A stretch of 9,831 nt of DNA from Sulfurimonas sp. (GCA_022712845.1 JAFLJV010000142.1:1-9831); one strand, 5' to 3'. Shown: positions 1 to 7,428, numbered from the stretch's first letter. Made by a program: numbers and translations. Notes: generated from the sequence alone by a model not told the origin.

Positions 1-579
1 AAGTAAATCAGCATAAGCTCCATCAGCTCCAGTATGAATATCAATAATTGCTTCATCTTTGTTATCAGTTGCAGAAATTATAGCAGCACCAGCACCATCA
101 CCAAAAAGGATACATGTTCCTCTATCAGTATAGTCTGTAATAGAAGATAATTTTTCAGCACCTATTATCAGAATATTTTTTTTCATCCCTGATTCTATAA
201 ATGCTTTTGCAATAGATAAAATATAAACAAAACCTGTACATGCTGCAGATATATCAAATGCTGTAACATTACCAAGTCCAAGTTTTGTTGAAATTATTGT
301 TGCTGTAGATGGCATACAAAAATAATCTGGAGATATTGTTGCACAAATAACCATATCTATCTCACTTTTGTCAATACCACTTCTCTCAATTGCAAGATTG
401 GCTGCATGGACAGCCATATCACTTGTAAACTCATCTTTAGCTGCAATATGACGCTCTTTGATACCTGTTCTTTTAGTAATCCATTCATCTGAAGTATCAA
501 CCATTTTTGATAAATCTTCATTTGAAAGTATCTTACTAGGAACATAAGCACCTATAGAGCGAAATGCAGCATAAGCCAT
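1..579 (-). CDS. fabH: Beta-ketoacyl-ACP synthase III (KAS III), 3'-truncated by window edge
   Basis: FabH condenses acetyl-CoA with malonyl-ACP to start type II fatty acid synthesis in the cytoplasm. The 193 codons present cover the N-terminal thiolase-fold half. The catalytic cysteine is Cys114 in the motif DISAACTGF, preceded by the typical N-terminal SxGxYxP-like start and [12 protein letters not shown], and followed by ILFGDGAGA. The family is about 320-335 residues, so the catalytic His and Asn lie beyond the left edge. The ATG shares one base with the stop codon of plsX (TAATG), so translation is probably coupled to PlsX. The order rpmF-plsX-fabH is a classic conserved cluster that couples acyl-phosphate and acyl-ACP metabolism. 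The gene is partial only because of the window boundary; no internal damage is seen. Confidence 0.96.
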   Translation of the reverse strand, partial: MAYAAFRSIGAYVPSKILSNEDLSKMVDTSDEWITKRTGIKERHIAAKDEFTSDMAVHAANLAIERSGIDKSEIDMVICATISPDYFCMPSTATIISTKLGLGNVTAFDISAACTGFVYILSIAKAFIESGMKKNILIIGAEKLSSITDYTDRGTCILFGDGAGAAIISATDNKDEAIIDIHTGADGAYADLL

Positions 580-1577
580 TAGTTTTCCTTATTTTTCAAC
601 TCTTCAAGTCTCTGGATAATATGCTCATTTACACCAGTGTCAACATAATTTATTGCCTGATAGATTGCATTTTCAATCGCTTTAGCGTTACTTTTACCAT
701 GACTAACTATTGCACAGCCTTTAATTCCAATAAGTGGAGCTCCACCAATCTCTGCATAGTCCATCTGCTTTTTAAGAAGTCTAAATACTTTTCTCATAAG
801 TAATGCACCAGTAATTGCAATTGGGGATTTTCTAATATACTCTTTTATAAGTCCACTAATAGTAGATGCTACACCCTCGCTAGCTTTTAAAACTAGGTTT
901 CCTACAAAGCCATCACAAGTAATTACATCACAAGTACCATTAAAAATATCACTGCCCTCAACATTGCCCTTAAAACCTTTATAGCCTTCAAGAAGCTTAT
1001 AAGCAGACTTCGTTATTTCATTTCCCTTAGAACTCTCTTCACCATTGGCAAGTAAACCAATAGATGGCGTTTGTATACCAAACATATCCTCAGCATAACA
1101 TCCACCCATTACTGCAAATTCAGCTAAGTGTTCAGGTTTTGAATCAACATTTGCACCAACATCCAAAACAATTGATTTTTTAGAATTTTTTGTAGGCATT
1201 AAAGCTACAAGAGCAGGACGAGAAACACCTTTAAGACGACCTAGTCTAAGAGTAGCTAATGTCATTGTAGCACCACTATGTCCAGCGGAGACTACACCAT
1301 CAGCTTCTCCAGTTTTAACTAAATCAACAGCTTTGTATATACTACTTTCTTTTCTCTTTATTGCATCGGTTGCAGCATCATTCATTGATATAACATCATC
1401 TGCTTCTACTATAGAAACCTTATCTCTATAACGTTTTGGTAACAGAGGTAAAATTTCTGATTTTTTTCCTACTAATATAGGTTCAAATGATTTTTTCTTT
1501 AGTGCAGCAATACAACCCTGTACAATTGGCTCAGGACCAAAGTCCCCGCCCATTGCATCAATAGCAATTTTTACCAT
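579..1577 (-). CDS. plsX: Phosphate acyltransferase PlsX
   Basis: PlsX converts acyl-ACP and phosphate into acyl-phosphate, the donor used by PlsY to acylate glycerol-3-phosphate; it is a peripheral membrane enzyme of phospholipid synthesis. The 332-residue length is normal. It begins with the hallmark [12 protein letters not shown] (residues 4-15). Further family signatures are [10 protein letters not shown] (about residue 96), LDVGANVD (about 138), [13 protein letters not shown] (about 174), [11 protein letters not shown] (about 217) and [10 protein letters not shown] near the C-terminus. The ATG lies 3 bases after the rpmF stop with no good Shine-Dalgarno sequence, so translation is probably coupled to rpmF. 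At its 3' end it overlaps fabH by one base. It belongs to the minus-strand ndk/yceD/rpmF/plsX/fabH cluster. Confidence 0.97.
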   Translation of the reverse strand: MVKIAIDAMGGDFGPEPIVQGCIAALKKKSFEPILVGKKSEILPLLPKRYRDKVSIVEADDVISMNDAATDAIKRKESSIYKAVDLVKTGEADGVVSAGHSGATMTLATLRLGRLKGVSRPALVALMPTKNSKKSIVLDVGANVDSKPEHLAEFAVMGGCYAEDMFGIQTPSIGLLANGEESSKGNEITKSAYKLLEGYKGFKGNVEGSDIFNGTCDVITCDGFVGNLVLKASEGVASTISGLIKEYIRKSPIAITGALLMRKVFRLLKKQMDYAEIGGAPLIGIKGCAIVSHGKSNAKAIENAIYQAINYVDTGVNEHIIQRLEELKNKEN

Positions 1578-1580
1578 TGA

Positions 1581-1730
1581 CTACTTATACTCACCCGTTG
1601 TTGGGTTGATATGATGTGGAAGTTTATAAGTTCCATCTTTATCTTTAACTGGACGAGCTAAAGAGATTTTATAGTGAGTTCTTCTTTTCGCTGAACGAGA
1701 GTGAGAGACTCTTCTTTTAGGTACTGCCAT
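1581..1730 (-). CDS. rpmF: 50S ribosomal protein L32
   Basis: This short gene encodes a 49-residue L32 of the large ribosomal subunit. The protein starts [17 protein letters not shown] and continues with THYKISL and [13 protein letters not shown], the form I know from Helicobacter and Campylobacter. It contains no cysteine, so it is the zinc-independent type without the paired CxxC of zinc-ribbon L32. It is strongly basic and has no internal stop; the stop codon is TAG. The start is supported by an AAAGGA Shine-Dalgarno sequence at 1740-1745, 9 bases upstream of the ATG. The gene sits between the DUF177 gene and plsX, with only 3 bases before plsX. The DUF177-rpmF-plsX-fabH order is widespread in bacteria, which supports the call. 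Confidence 0.97.
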   Translation of the reverse strand: MAVPKRRVSHSRSAKRRTHYKISLARPVKDKDGTYKLPHHINPTTGEYK

Positions 1731-1753
1731 AGTATCTATTCCTTTGTTTTATT

Positions 1754-1770
1754 TAGACCAAACTGGTCTA
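1754..1770 (-). promoter_or_regulatory. Small perfect hairpin in the rpmF leader
   Basis: A 7-bp perfect stem (TAGACCA / TGGTCTA) with a 3-base loop lies between the DUF177 stop and the rpmF ribosome binding site. It is not followed by a T-run in the direction of transcription, so it is unlikely to be a terminator. It could be an RNase processing site or a leader structure that controls L32 synthesis. This is inference from one sequence. Confidence 0.35.
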
Positions 1771-1806
1771 TTAAGTCAACCTTGCTAAAAGGCAAATTTC
1801 ATTTTA

Positions 1807-2169
1807 TTACTCTTGAGAATTTATACAATCCTCACAACTGTTATAATCACTCTTAATAAGTTCTATTTCTGAATTCATTAAATCTTCTAAGTTAGCCATT
1901 GAATCTAAAGATTCAACAACATCAAGTATAGATTCTTCACTTTTCTCATAAACACCATCAAAGATAAAAAACTCTACTTCTTCATCTATATTTAGTTCAA
2001 ACTCGTTAGCACATATATCACAATTTGTAATAATTTTTCCATCTAATTTTGCTTTTAGCAGAATTAATTTGTTGGCATCATACTGTAAATAACCTTTAAA
2101 AGTTATTTCATTAGAGTTTATCTCAAAGTCTACAGGTGTTTTACCAACTTTTCTTAATGTTACTTTCAT
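1807..2169 (-). CDS. DUF177/YceD-family protein, 23S rRNA accumulation-type
   Basis: This 120-residue acidic protein belongs to the DUF177 (YceD) family, whose genes almost always sit just before rpmF; in E. coli and plants the family is linked to 23S rRNA accumulation. The signature is the central CxxC in IITNCDICANEFEL (Cys50, Cys53), paired with a C-terminal CxxC (Cys112, Cys115) in the tail NSCEDC, so the four cysteines could bind a metal. The start chosen is the ATG at 2169. An in-frame GTG lies one codon upstream (2170-2172), but neither has a strong Shine-Dalgarno sequence (only a weak AAGAA-type stretch), so the GTG remains possible. The gene is 31 bases downstream of the ndk stop, across a hairpin, and 76 bases before rpmF. 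Confidence 0.85.
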   Translation of the reverse strand: MKVTLRKVGKTPVDFEINSNEITFKGYLQYDANKLILLKAKLDGKIITNCDICANEFELNIDEEVEFFIFDGVYEKSEESILDVVESLDSMANLEDLMNSEIELIKSDYNSCEDCINSQE

Positions 2170-2188
2170 CACTTAATTCTTAAATGAA

Positions 2189-2211
2189 AAATCTCTTAAC
2201 TTAAGAGATTT
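2189..2211 (-). repeat. Perfect 11-1-11 inverted repeat across the ndk stop codon (possible attenuator)
   Basis: AAATCTCTTAA and its exact reverse complement flank a single base, giving a stem of about 10 bp in RNA. The ndk stop codon (2201-2203) lies inside it. In the transcribed direction the right arm runs into a run of five U, so this AU-rich hairpin could be a weak terminator, an mRNA 3'-end stabiliser or a processing site separating ndk from the DUF177-rpmF-plsX-fabH message. Confidence 0.45.
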
Positions 2212-2614
2212 CTCTCTCTGAAAAGAAGAAAGCAATTTCAACAGCTGCATTCTCAACAGAATCACTTCCATGAACTGCATTTGCATCTATATTTTCAGCA
2301 AAATCTGCACGAATTGTACCAGCTTCAGCTTCTTTAGGATTAGTAGCACCCATTAAATCACGATTTTTACTCATCGCATTTTCACCTTCTAAAACTGTTA
2401 CAACTACTGGTCCGCTAATCATAAAATCAACTAAGTCACCAAAGAATGGTCTCTCTGCATGAACAGCATAAAATGCTTCTGCATCTGCTCGTGAAAGTTG
2501 AATTTTTCTTGTTGCTGCTATTTTAAGACCACTGCTCTCAAAACGATCTAATATTTTACCTATAACACCCTTAGCTACGGCATCTGGTTTTATAATTGAT
2601 AGTGTACGTTCCAT
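2201..2614 (-). CDS. ndk: Nucleoside diphosphate kinase
   Basis: Ndk transfers the gamma phosphate of ATP to nucleoside diphosphates through a phosphohistidine intermediate, balancing cytoplasmic NTP and dNTP pools. The 137-residue length is standard. It starts [12 protein letters not shown] and carries the active-site signature NAVHGSDS with His115 as the phosphorylated residue. Other family features are [40 protein letters not shown] and [15 protein letters not shown]. The ATG is supported by AGGAG at 2620-2624, spaced 5 bases. A well-formed promoter lies about 35 bases upstream, so ndk probably starts a transcription unit that may continue into the DUF177 gene. Confidence 0.98.
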   Translation of the reverse strand: MERTLSIIKPDAVAKGVIGKILDRFESSGLKIAATRKIQLSRADAEAFYAVHAERPFFGDLVDFMISGPVVVTVLEGENAMSKNRDLMGATNPKEAEAGTIRADFAENIDANAVHGSDSVENAAVEIAFFFSEREIS

Positions 2615-2648
2615 CTATTCTCCTGTAAATACTTAAAAATTTTGTGGA

Positions 2649-2663
2649 ATTATACCCAAAAAA
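2649..2663 (-). promoter_or_regulatory. Sigma-70 promoter of ndk (T-tract plus perfect TATAAT)
   Basis: On the minus strand six T are followed by GGG and a perfect TATAAT box (2654-2649). This matches the epsilonproteobacterial vegetative promoter, where a T-rich upstream stretch replaces the -35 box. The predicted transcript would start near 2642, about 28 bases before the ndk ATG. Confidence 0.7.
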
Positions 2664-2722
2664 TCATATAATTAAAATTAAAATAAATTTGTAGATTTAT
2701 AAATAGTGTGTGGATAGAAAGA

Positions 2723-2752
2723 AATTTACAAAGTATTAAAACTTTGTAAATT
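2723..2752 (-). terminator. Hairpin terminator downstream of the ferredoxin gene
   Basis: A perfect 12-bp inverted repeat (AATTTACAAAGT / ACTTTGTAAATT) with a 6-base loop begins 10 bases after the ferredoxin stop. It is followed on the minus strand by the pyrimidine-rich TTTCTTTC. The stem is AU-rich but perfect, as is common in this GC-poor group. It separates the ferredoxin unit from ndk. Confidence 0.7.
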
Positions 2753-2761
2753 ATTAAAAGA

Positions 2762-3046
2762 TTATTCTACAACAGGTTCTTTACTTGAACGTTGTTCATC
2801 TGTGATATCTTCACGATGTGATGGACTCTCACCAATTGCGTCCCAAGTGATACATCCCTCTGTAGGACATGCTGTTGCACATGCTGGCTCATCATGGTGT
2901 TCAACACACTCTACACATTTGTCAGCATATACATAATAAATCTCTTCATCTGTTGGATTATCATCCTCATCTACGATTGCTTCTACTGGACACTCATCAA
3001 TACAAGCACCACAGTTAATACACGTATCATTAATAATTACTGCCAT
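2762..3046 (-). CDS. fdxA: 2[4Fe-4S] ferredoxin, Allochromatium (Alvin) type
   Basis: This 94-residue soluble electron carrier binds two [4Fe-4S] clusters. The first motif is C9-x2-C12-x2-C15-x3-C19-P. The second is C44-x2-C47-x8-C56-x3-C60-P, with the long insertion between the second and third cysteines that marks Alvin-type low-potential ferredoxins; an extra Cys65 and an acidic C-terminal tail follow. In related bacteria such ferredoxins serve pyruvate and 2-oxoglutarate oxidoreductases, but the partner is not visible here. The ATG is supported by AGGAG at 3054-3058, spaced 7 bases. The gene is monocistronic, with a hairpin terminator after it. From memory, C. jejuni fdxA sits beside ndk in the same way; the symbol is assigned by that analogy. 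Upstream promoter candidates (TAAAAT at 3093-3098) are too weak to list. Confidence 0.93.
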   Translation of the reverse strand: MAVIINDTCINCGACIDECPVEAIVDEDDNPTDEEIYYVYADKCVECVEHHDEPACATACPTEGCITWDAIGESPSHREDITDEQRSSKEPVVE

Positions 3047-3151
3047 TAGTATTCTCCTGATATTTTTTTTGAAAAGTTAGTTTATCACAAGAATTTTAAA
3101 GATAGCTAAAATATTTTTTTTAGAGATGCATTTATGACATTATGTTACTAT

Positions 3152-3188
3152 TTATCAATAAACAACCCCTCAATAAGGGTTTTGATAA
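3152..3188 (-). terminator. Nested hairpin downstream of metK, possible terminator
   Basis: An inner AACCC/GGGTT stem with an 8-base loop is enclosed by an outer TTATCA/TGATAA pairing, starting about 10 bases after the metK stop. The inner stem is the most GC-rich structure in the gap. The T-run after it on the minus strand is poor (GTTTATTG), so termination is plausible but unproven. Confidence 0.45.
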
Positions 3189-3197
3189 TGATTATTA

Positions 3198-4355
3198 TTA
3201 AAGTTTTAAGAAGTTTTTTATATCATTTACTCTATCTGTTTGCTCCCAGGTAAAACCATCTTCTTCTCTGCCAAAATGCCCATAAACAGCTGTTTTTCTA
3301 TAAATTGGACGAAGTAAATCAAGTGATTCAATAATGCCTTTAGGAGAGAGATCAAAAAGTTCTTTTACACACTCTTGTATCTTCTCTTCATCAACTCTTC
3401 CTGTATTATGAGTATCCACAAAAATTGAAACAGGTTGTACAAGACCTATGGCATATGAAACTTGAATGGTGACTCTATCACATACATCAGCAGCAACTAA
3501 ATTTTTTGCTACATGTCTACAAGCATATGCTGCACTTCTGTCAACTTTTGTTGGGTCTTTACCAGAAAATGCACCTCCTCCATGAGGACAACTTCCACCA
3601 TATGTATCCACTATAATTTTTCTTCCAGTAAGTCCTGCATCACCTTGTGGTCCACCAATTACAAATTTTCCAGTTGGATTTATATGAAAGATTACATCCT
3701 CACTTAATAACTCACTTGGAATAACTTCTTTTATAACCTCTTCAATCATATCTTTATGAATTTGAGCTTGTGAAACATCAGGGGCATGCTGAGTTGAGAT
3801 AACTACAGTTTCAACTGAAACAGGTTTTTCATCTATATACTTTACACTTATCTGTGCTTTTCCATCAGGACGGAGATATGGTACTATCCCCTCTTTTCTA
3901 ACCTCTGCGAGTCTTCGAGTTAAACGATGAGCTAAATATATTGGCAATGGCATAAGCACATCTGTTTCACGACAAGCATAACCAAACATCATGCCTTGGT
4001 CACCTGCACCTATCTCTCCATCTTTTTGATCAACACCTTGGTTAATATCTGGTGACTGTTCGCCAATCCCATTTAGTATAGCTGCCGCACGATAATCAAA
4101 TCCATATGTAGCATCTGTATATCCAATATCTTGAATAACTTTTCTAGCAATCTCTTGCATCGGGGCATAAGCCGTTGTTTTTAGTTCGCCTGCGATTACA
4201 CAAAAACCATTTGATACTAAAGTTTCACACGCAACGCGTGCATTAGTATCATGTTCAATAATATAATCCAAAATTGCATCACTGATTTGATCTGCCATCT
4301 TATCAGGGTGCCCTTCTGTTACAGACTCCGAAGTAAATATATACTCTTTAGTCAT
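3198..4355 (-). CDS. metK: S-adenosylmethionine synthetase
   Basis: MetK makes S-adenosylmethionine from methionine and ATP, releasing phosphate and pyrophosphate; it acts as a cytoplasmic tetramer. The 385 residues are full length. Recognisable motifs in order are [20 protein letters not shown] (His16 and Asp18 at the active site), [11 protein letters not shown], the signature [39 protein letters not shown], and the P-loop-like [19 protein letters not shown]. The C-terminus has [14 protein letters not shown]. The ATG has AAGGA at 4363-4367, spaced 7 bases. An extended -10 promoter lies about 50 bases upstream, just after the desulforubrerythrin stop, so metK can be expressed independently of the peroxide operon. 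Read-through from that operon remains possible because no terminator is seen between them. Confidence 0.98.
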   Translation of the reverse strand: MTKEYIFTSESVTEGHPDKMADQISDAILDYIIEHDTNARVACETLVSNGFCVIAGELKTTAYAPMQEIARKVIQDIGYTDATYGFDYRAAAILNGIGEQSPDINQGVDQKDGEIGAGDQGMMFGYACRETDVLMPLPIYLAHRLTRRLAEVRKEGIVPYLRPDGKAQISVKYIDEKPVSVETVVISTQHAPDVSQAQIHKDMIEEVIKEVIPSELLSEDVIFHINPTGKFVIGGPQGDAGLTGRKIIVDTYGGSCPHGGGAFSGKDPTKVDRSAAYACRHVAKNLVAADVCDRVTIQVSYAIGLVQPVSIFVDTHNTGRVDEEKIQECVKELFDLSPKGIIESLDLLRPIYRKTAVYGHFGREEDGFTWEQTDRVNDIKNFLKL

Positions 4356-4403
4356 CGATTTTTCCTTATTGATATATGAAGTCTTGCCTCATAAATCTTT
4401 TGA

Positions 4404-4412
4404 AGTATAGCA
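4404..4412 (-). promoter_or_regulatory. Extended -10 promoter of metK
   Basis: The minus strand reads TGCTATACT, an extended -10 (TGn) followed by a 5-of-6 match to TATAAT. The predicted start is near 4397, about 42 bases before the metK ATG. It lies only about 15 bases beyond the stop of the upstream gene. Confidence 0.6.
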
Positions 4413-4426
4413 GGAGTAAGCTAAAA

Positions 4427-5086
4427 TTACTTTTTAGAATTTAACCTTGACTGATACTCTTGCCCATGATTACATACTGGACATTTTTTTAGAGCTTTTT
4501 TCCCATAGTGAACATGTCCACAAACTTCACATATCCAAGTTTCTTCCTCATTTTCACTAATAAATTCAGCATCTGATTCAAGTCTTTCTAAAAGCATTTT
4601 AAACATATTTTCATGTTCTACCTCTATCTTACAAATTCCAGAAAATAGTCTTGCTGCTTCTTTATGTCCTTCTTCTTTAGCAATTGCCGCAAAGTCTGGA
4701 TACATAGTTACATTTTCATAACTCTCACCATCTATCGCGTATTGAAGATTTTCTTTTGTATTTCCAAAACTATCTTCAGTATCATTAGCCATTCTATTGT
4801 GAAGTGCCAATTCTAATTTTGCATGTACCTTTTCATTATTAGCAGCTCTTTGGAAATGTTCTGCTATATCTCTATAGCCCTCTTTTTGAGCAACTTTTGC
4901 AAAATACTCATACTTATTTCTTGCTTGTGATTCACCTGCAAATGATTTCATTAAATTTACTAATGTTAAATTTTCTGTTATCATCTCCATCGCTTCTCCA
5001 CAACAGTGAAGTTCTCCACCACCAACACTTTGTACCTCTACTATATTTCCACATTTGTTACATTTGTATGTTTCATACTGTCTCAT
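4427..5086 (-). CDS. Desulforubrerythrin (desulforedoxin + rubrerythrin + rubredoxin), peroxide-reducing
   Basis: A three-domain non-haem iron protein of 219 residues. Residues 1-35 form a desulforedoxin-like site (C9-x2-C12 and the adjacent C28-C29). Residues 40-170 form a rubrerythrin four-helix diiron domain with E52, E85-x2-H88, E121-x2-E124 and E155-x2-H158 in the expected ligand pattern. The C-terminus is a rubredoxin (C186-x2-C189-G and C202-P-x-C205). This matches the desulforubrerythrin (Rrc) described from Campylobacter jejuni, which reduces hydrogen peroxide in the cytoplasm. The ATG lies 9 bases after the ankyrin gene, whose stop codon overlaps the AGGAA ribosome binding site (5093-5097), implying coupled translation. 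It is therefore the third gene of a katA-ankyrin-desulforubrerythrin operon, pairing a haem catalase with an iron-based peroxidase. Confidence 0.93.
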   Translation of the reverse strand: MRQYETYKCNKCGNIVEVQSVGGGELHCCGEAMEMITENLTLVNLMKSFAGESQARNKYEYFAKVAQKEGYRDIAEHFQRAANNEKVHAKLELALHNRMANDTEDSFGNTKENLQYAIDGESYENVTMYPDFAAIAKEEGHKEAARLFSGICKIEVEHENMFKMLLERLESDAEFISENEEETWICEVCGHVHYGKKALKKCPVCNHGQEYQSRLNSKK

Positions 5087-5095
5087 CTTAAATTC

Positions 5096-5593
5096 CTATA
5101 TTTTTATTTTACCAATTTTAGCAAACAGGTATTTTAATTTTGCTGTTATTAAAACTATGAATTCTATGTTCACACCAAGTATTTTACCCTGATTATTATC
5201 AAGATTTTGTTTTTTTAAATAGTCCACAATTTCTTTGTGACCAAATATACCCGCATATATAATTGCATTCCCATCCATTATTGCACCATTTTCAACTAGC
5301 AACTTCACCATTTCAAAATTTCCTTTGAAACAGACACCTTCGAGAGGGGTTTGTCCCCTCTGATTTATTTTATTTATATCAGCATCAAACTCAAGAAGCA
5401 TTTTAGATGTTTCTAAGTTAGCGTTATATGTGGCTAGCATTAACAAAGAATCATCTTTGTGAGTACAAAGATTAACACTCATTCCGTGCTTTATCATAAG
5501 TTCTAACTCTTGCGTATTTCCCTCTCTTGCAAAATCTAACGCCATCATTTGAAGCTGAACATATCTTTCTTCCTCTTCTTTTGATATTTCCAT
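5096..5593 (-). CDS. Ankyrin-repeat protein, catalase accessory partner
   Basis: This 165-residue protein has about three to four ankyrin repeats between residues 15 and 130. The clearest are the units around DDSLLMLATYNANLETSKML and RGQTPLEGVCFKGNFEMVKL, followed by a degenerate repeat with IIYAGIFGHKEIVDYL. A hydrophobic, basic C-terminal helix ends the chain. There is no signal peptide. The ATG follows the catalase stop after one base (TAATATG), a strong sign of translational coupling. Catalase-ankyrin pairs are known: Pseudomonas aeruginosa AnkB supports KatB, and C. jejuni Cj1386, next to katA, is needed for haem supply to catalase. The same role is inferred here from position and fold; the sequence alone does not prove haem handling. 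Confidence 0.88.
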   Translation of the reverse strand: MEISKEEEERYVQLQMMALDFAREGNTQELELMIKHGMSVNLCTHKDDSLLMLATYNANLETSKMLLEFDADINKINQRGQTPLEGVCFKGNFEMVKLLVENGAIMDGNAIIYAGIFGHKEIVDYLKKQNLDNNQGKILGVNIEFIVLITAKLKYLFAKIGKIKI

Positions 5594-5594
5594 A

Positions 5595-7022
5595 TTAGTT
5601 TAAAGCTTTTCTTACACCTGTTGCATACTTTGAGCTAATTTGTTCAAAAAGTGCTAATTGCTTATCTATAATCTCTGAAGGAACTCCATCCATAGCAGCT
5701 GCAATGTTTGAGAAGAGTTGATTTTTCTGATTCTCGTCCATAATATTAAATAAATCTCTAGCTTGATAAAAATGATCATTATTTAAACTTCTATCGTATC
5801 TCGCTGCATTACCATCTAATTCTAAAGGTGGTTCTAAATATTGAGAATCCTCTTTTGCTCCACCAAAACTATTTGGTTCATATGTAAGTTCTGCTTTTTG
5901 ATTAATATCTTCAAAACTCATTGACCCGTCTTTATGATAAGTATTTACTTCATTTAATGGTCTATTAATTGGTAGAGCTTCATAATGTGTTCCAACTCTA
6001 TATCTTTGAGCATCTGGATAAGCAAAACCTCTAGCTTGAAGCATTTTATCTGGAGATAAAGCAATTCCAGGAACTGTATTTGATGGTGAAAATGACACTT
6101 GTTCCACTTCATTGAAATAGTTATTTGGATTTCTATTTAACTCTAAAACACCAACATCTATAAGGGGGTACTCTTTTTGTGACCAAACTTTGGTTAGATC
6201 AAAAGGATTATCTTTATGATTTTTAGCTTCTTCTTCACTCATTACTTGTATTTTAAAATCCCATTTTGGAAAGTTTTTGTTTTCAATTGATTCATATAAA
6301 TCTTTTTGAGAGCTTTCTCTATCATTTGCTATGACTTGATTACCTTCTTCATTTGTCATATTCTTGATACCTTGGCAGGTTTTAAAATGAAATTTAACCC
6401 AAGTTCTTTCATTGTTTTTATTTATAAAACTATATGTATGTGAGCCAAAACCATGCATGTGTCTATAATCTGTAGGTAAGCCACGGTCTGAAAAAAGAAT
6501 GGTTATTTGGTGTAAAGATTCAGGAGTTAGTGACCAAAAATCCCACATAGCGATAGGGTTTCTCATATTTGTTCTTGGATCTCTTTTTTGAGTGTGTGCA
6601 AAATCTGGAAATTTATATGGATCTGCTACAAAAAACACAGGAGTATTGTTTCCAACTAAGTCCCAATTTCCTTCTTGTGTGTATAACTTAAGAGCGAAAC
6701 CTCTTACATCTCTTTCAGCATCAGCAGCTCCCCTCTCCCCTGCAACTGTTGAAAATCTTAAAAATAAAGGAGTCTCTTTTGCTACTTCACTAAATATGTC
6801 AGCCTTAGTATATTTAGTAATATCATTTGTAACAGTTAAAATACCATGAGCACCAGAACCTTTTGCATGCATAGTTCTCTCTGGTATTCTTTCCCTGTTT
6901 TGATGAGCAAGTTTTTCAATTAGCGCATAATCCTGCATTAAAAGTGGTCCTCTCTCACCTGCTGTTAAGGCATCTTGATGACTACCTAATGCTTCCCCTG
7001 CTGTTGTTGTTACTTTTCTCAT
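5595..7022 (-). CDS. katA: Haem catalase, small-subunit clade (KatA)
   Basis: KatA dismutates hydrogen peroxide to water and oxygen. At 475 residues it has the small-subunit, clade 3 length. The distal histidine is His52 in [16 protein letters not shown], the distal asparagine lies in [10 protein letters not shown] (about residue 125), and the proximal haem tyrosine is Tyr335 in [33 protein letters not shown] and the [12 protein letters not shown] region also match. The start chosen is the ATG at 7022, which has AAAGGA at 7030-7035 with 7-base spacing and an N-terminus of family-normal length. The in-frame ATG at 7055 would add 11 residues but has no ribosome binding site. It heads an operon with the ankyrin and desulforubrerythrin genes. 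The PerR-like palindrome 58 bases upstream suggests peroxide or iron control. Confidence 0.97.
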   Translation of the reverse strand: MRKVTTTAGEALGSHQDALTAGERGPLLMQDYALIEKLAHQNRERIPERTMHAKGSGAHGILTVTNDITKYTKADIFSEVAKETPLFLRFSTVAGERGAADAERDVRGFALKLYTQEGNWDLVGNNTPVFFVADPYKFPDFAHTQKRDPRTNMRNPIAMWDFWSLTPESLHQITILFSDRGLPTDYRHMHGFGSHTYSFINKNNERTWVKFHFKTCQGIKNMTNEEGNQVIANDRESSQKDLYESIENKNFPKWDFKIQVMSEEEAKNHKDNPFDLTKVWSQKEYPLIDVGVLELNRNPNNYFNEVEQVSFSPSNTVPGIALSPDKMLQARGFAYPDAQRYRVGTHYEALPINRPLNEVNTYHKDGSMSFEDINQKAELTYEPNSFGGAKEDSQYLEPPLELDGNAARYDRSLNNDHFYQARDLFNIMDENQKNQLFSNIAAAMDGVPSEIIDKQLALFEQISSKYATGVRKALN

Positions 7023-7062
7023 CTTATTTTCCTTTATGGATAATTTTTTTTCCATATGGAAA

Positions 7063-7091
7063 TTGTTACATAAATAAACTTAAAGGATAAT
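7063..7091 (+). promoter_or_regulatory. Promoter of the Fur/PerR-type gene, overlapping the operator
   Basis: TTGTTA (7063-7068) and GATAAT (7086-7091) are separated by exactly 17 bases. The -10 box lies inside the palindromic operator, so a bound repressor would block it; this fits autoregulation. Because the operator is palindromic, a GATAAT box also occurs on the minus strand (7098-7093) and may serve katA, although no good minus-strand -35 is present. Confidence 0.5.
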
Positions 7092-7104
7092 TATTATCCT
7101 TTAA
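7080..7104. promoter_or_regulatory. PerR/Fur-box-like operator between katA and the regulator gene
   Basis: A 25-bp perfect palindrome (12-1-12) has the core GGATAATTATTATCC, which is a 7-1-7 inverted repeat. It agrees with the classic PerR box TTATAATNATTATAA at 10 of the 14 defined positions. It sits in the divergent region and overlaps possible -10 boxes for both directions. A near copy lies at 7356-7380 upstream of ahpC. The protein that binds it is not shown by the sequence. Confidence 0.75.
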
Positions 7105-7128
7105 TAGCAATTAGTGTAGAACTACATT

Positions 7129-7353
7129 ATGAATAATTATACTGATATATTAAGAAAACACAACTTAAAGGTTACTCCTCAAAGGTTAGCAATAACTGGT
7201 ATACTTTATAAACAAGGGCATATAAATATTGAATTCTTATATGAAGTAATGATTAATTTAGAAAAAATTATCAAAGAAAAATCTAAGTTAAGTACTTTCA
7301 AAATAAAATCTAGCGATTTAGCTTTATCAGAATTATGTAAAAATTGCCAATAA
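7129..7353 (+). CDS. Fur/PerR-family regulator with an apparent in-frame internal deletion
   Basis: The 74-residue product starts like a PerR/Fur repressor: residues 6-42 contain LRKHNLKVTPQRLAI and GHINIEFLYE, the first helices of the winged-helix domain. Family members are about 135-140 residues. The region that should follow, including the recognition helix (usually SxATVYKN), the H-x-H metal ligands and the first CxxC, is absent. Instead the chain passes at about residue 42 into a segment resembling the family C-terminus (FKIKSSDLALSELCKNCQ), with the last CxxC at Cys70/Cys73. The reading frame is intact, so this looks like an in-frame loss of about 60-65 codons. DNA binding by this product alone seems unlikely. 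It is divergent from katA and upstream of ahpC, the usual place for perR. The ribosome binding site is weak. It could be a pseudogene or a small protein that interferes with a full-length paralogue. Confidence 0.75.
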   Translation: MNNYTDILRKHNLKVTPQRLAITGILYKQGHINIEFLYEVMINLEKIIKEKSKLSTFKIKSSDLALSELCKNCQ

Positions 7354-7355
7354 AT

Positions 7356-7380
7356 TTAAAAGATAAAAATTATCCTTAAA
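7356..7380. promoter_or_regulatory. Second PerR/Fur-box-like operator, upstream of ahpC
   Basis: This 25-base site matches the operator at 7080-7104 at 21 of 25 positions with the same spacing. The right half ATTATCC is identical and the left half is AGATAAA. It begins 2 bases after the regulator stop codon and lies about 90 bases before the ahpC ATG. It is the expected control site for a peroxide-inducible ahpC, although it is some 50 bases upstream of the best -10 candidate. Confidence 0.65.
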
Positions 7381-7428
7381 GAAAATTATTACTTCATTTC
7401 ATCTAAGATTAGTTAATTATATTTTAGT

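Noticed and set aside
564..803. Plus-strand open frame opposite plsX
   Set aside because: It is antisense to a complete, well-conserved plsX; its composition is that of a shadow frame and there is no ribosome site.
3513..3707. Plus-strand open frame inside metK, rich in Cys and Ser
   Set aside because: It is the reverse complement of conserved metK codons, with no independent start signal.
4421..4437. CTAAAA/TTTTAG inverted repeat at the end of the desulforubrerythrin gene as a terminator
   Set aside because: Only 6 A-T-rich pairs and no T-run after it on the minus strand; too weak to call.
6592..6849. Plus-strand 85-codon open frame opposite katA
   Set aside because: It lies fully antisense to the catalase core; no ribosome site and no recognisable domain.
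7115..7126. TGTAG-AA-CTACA inverted repeat just before the regulator ATG as another operator
   Set aside because: It is short, has no second copy in the window and does not resemble the PerR-like motif; chance is likely.
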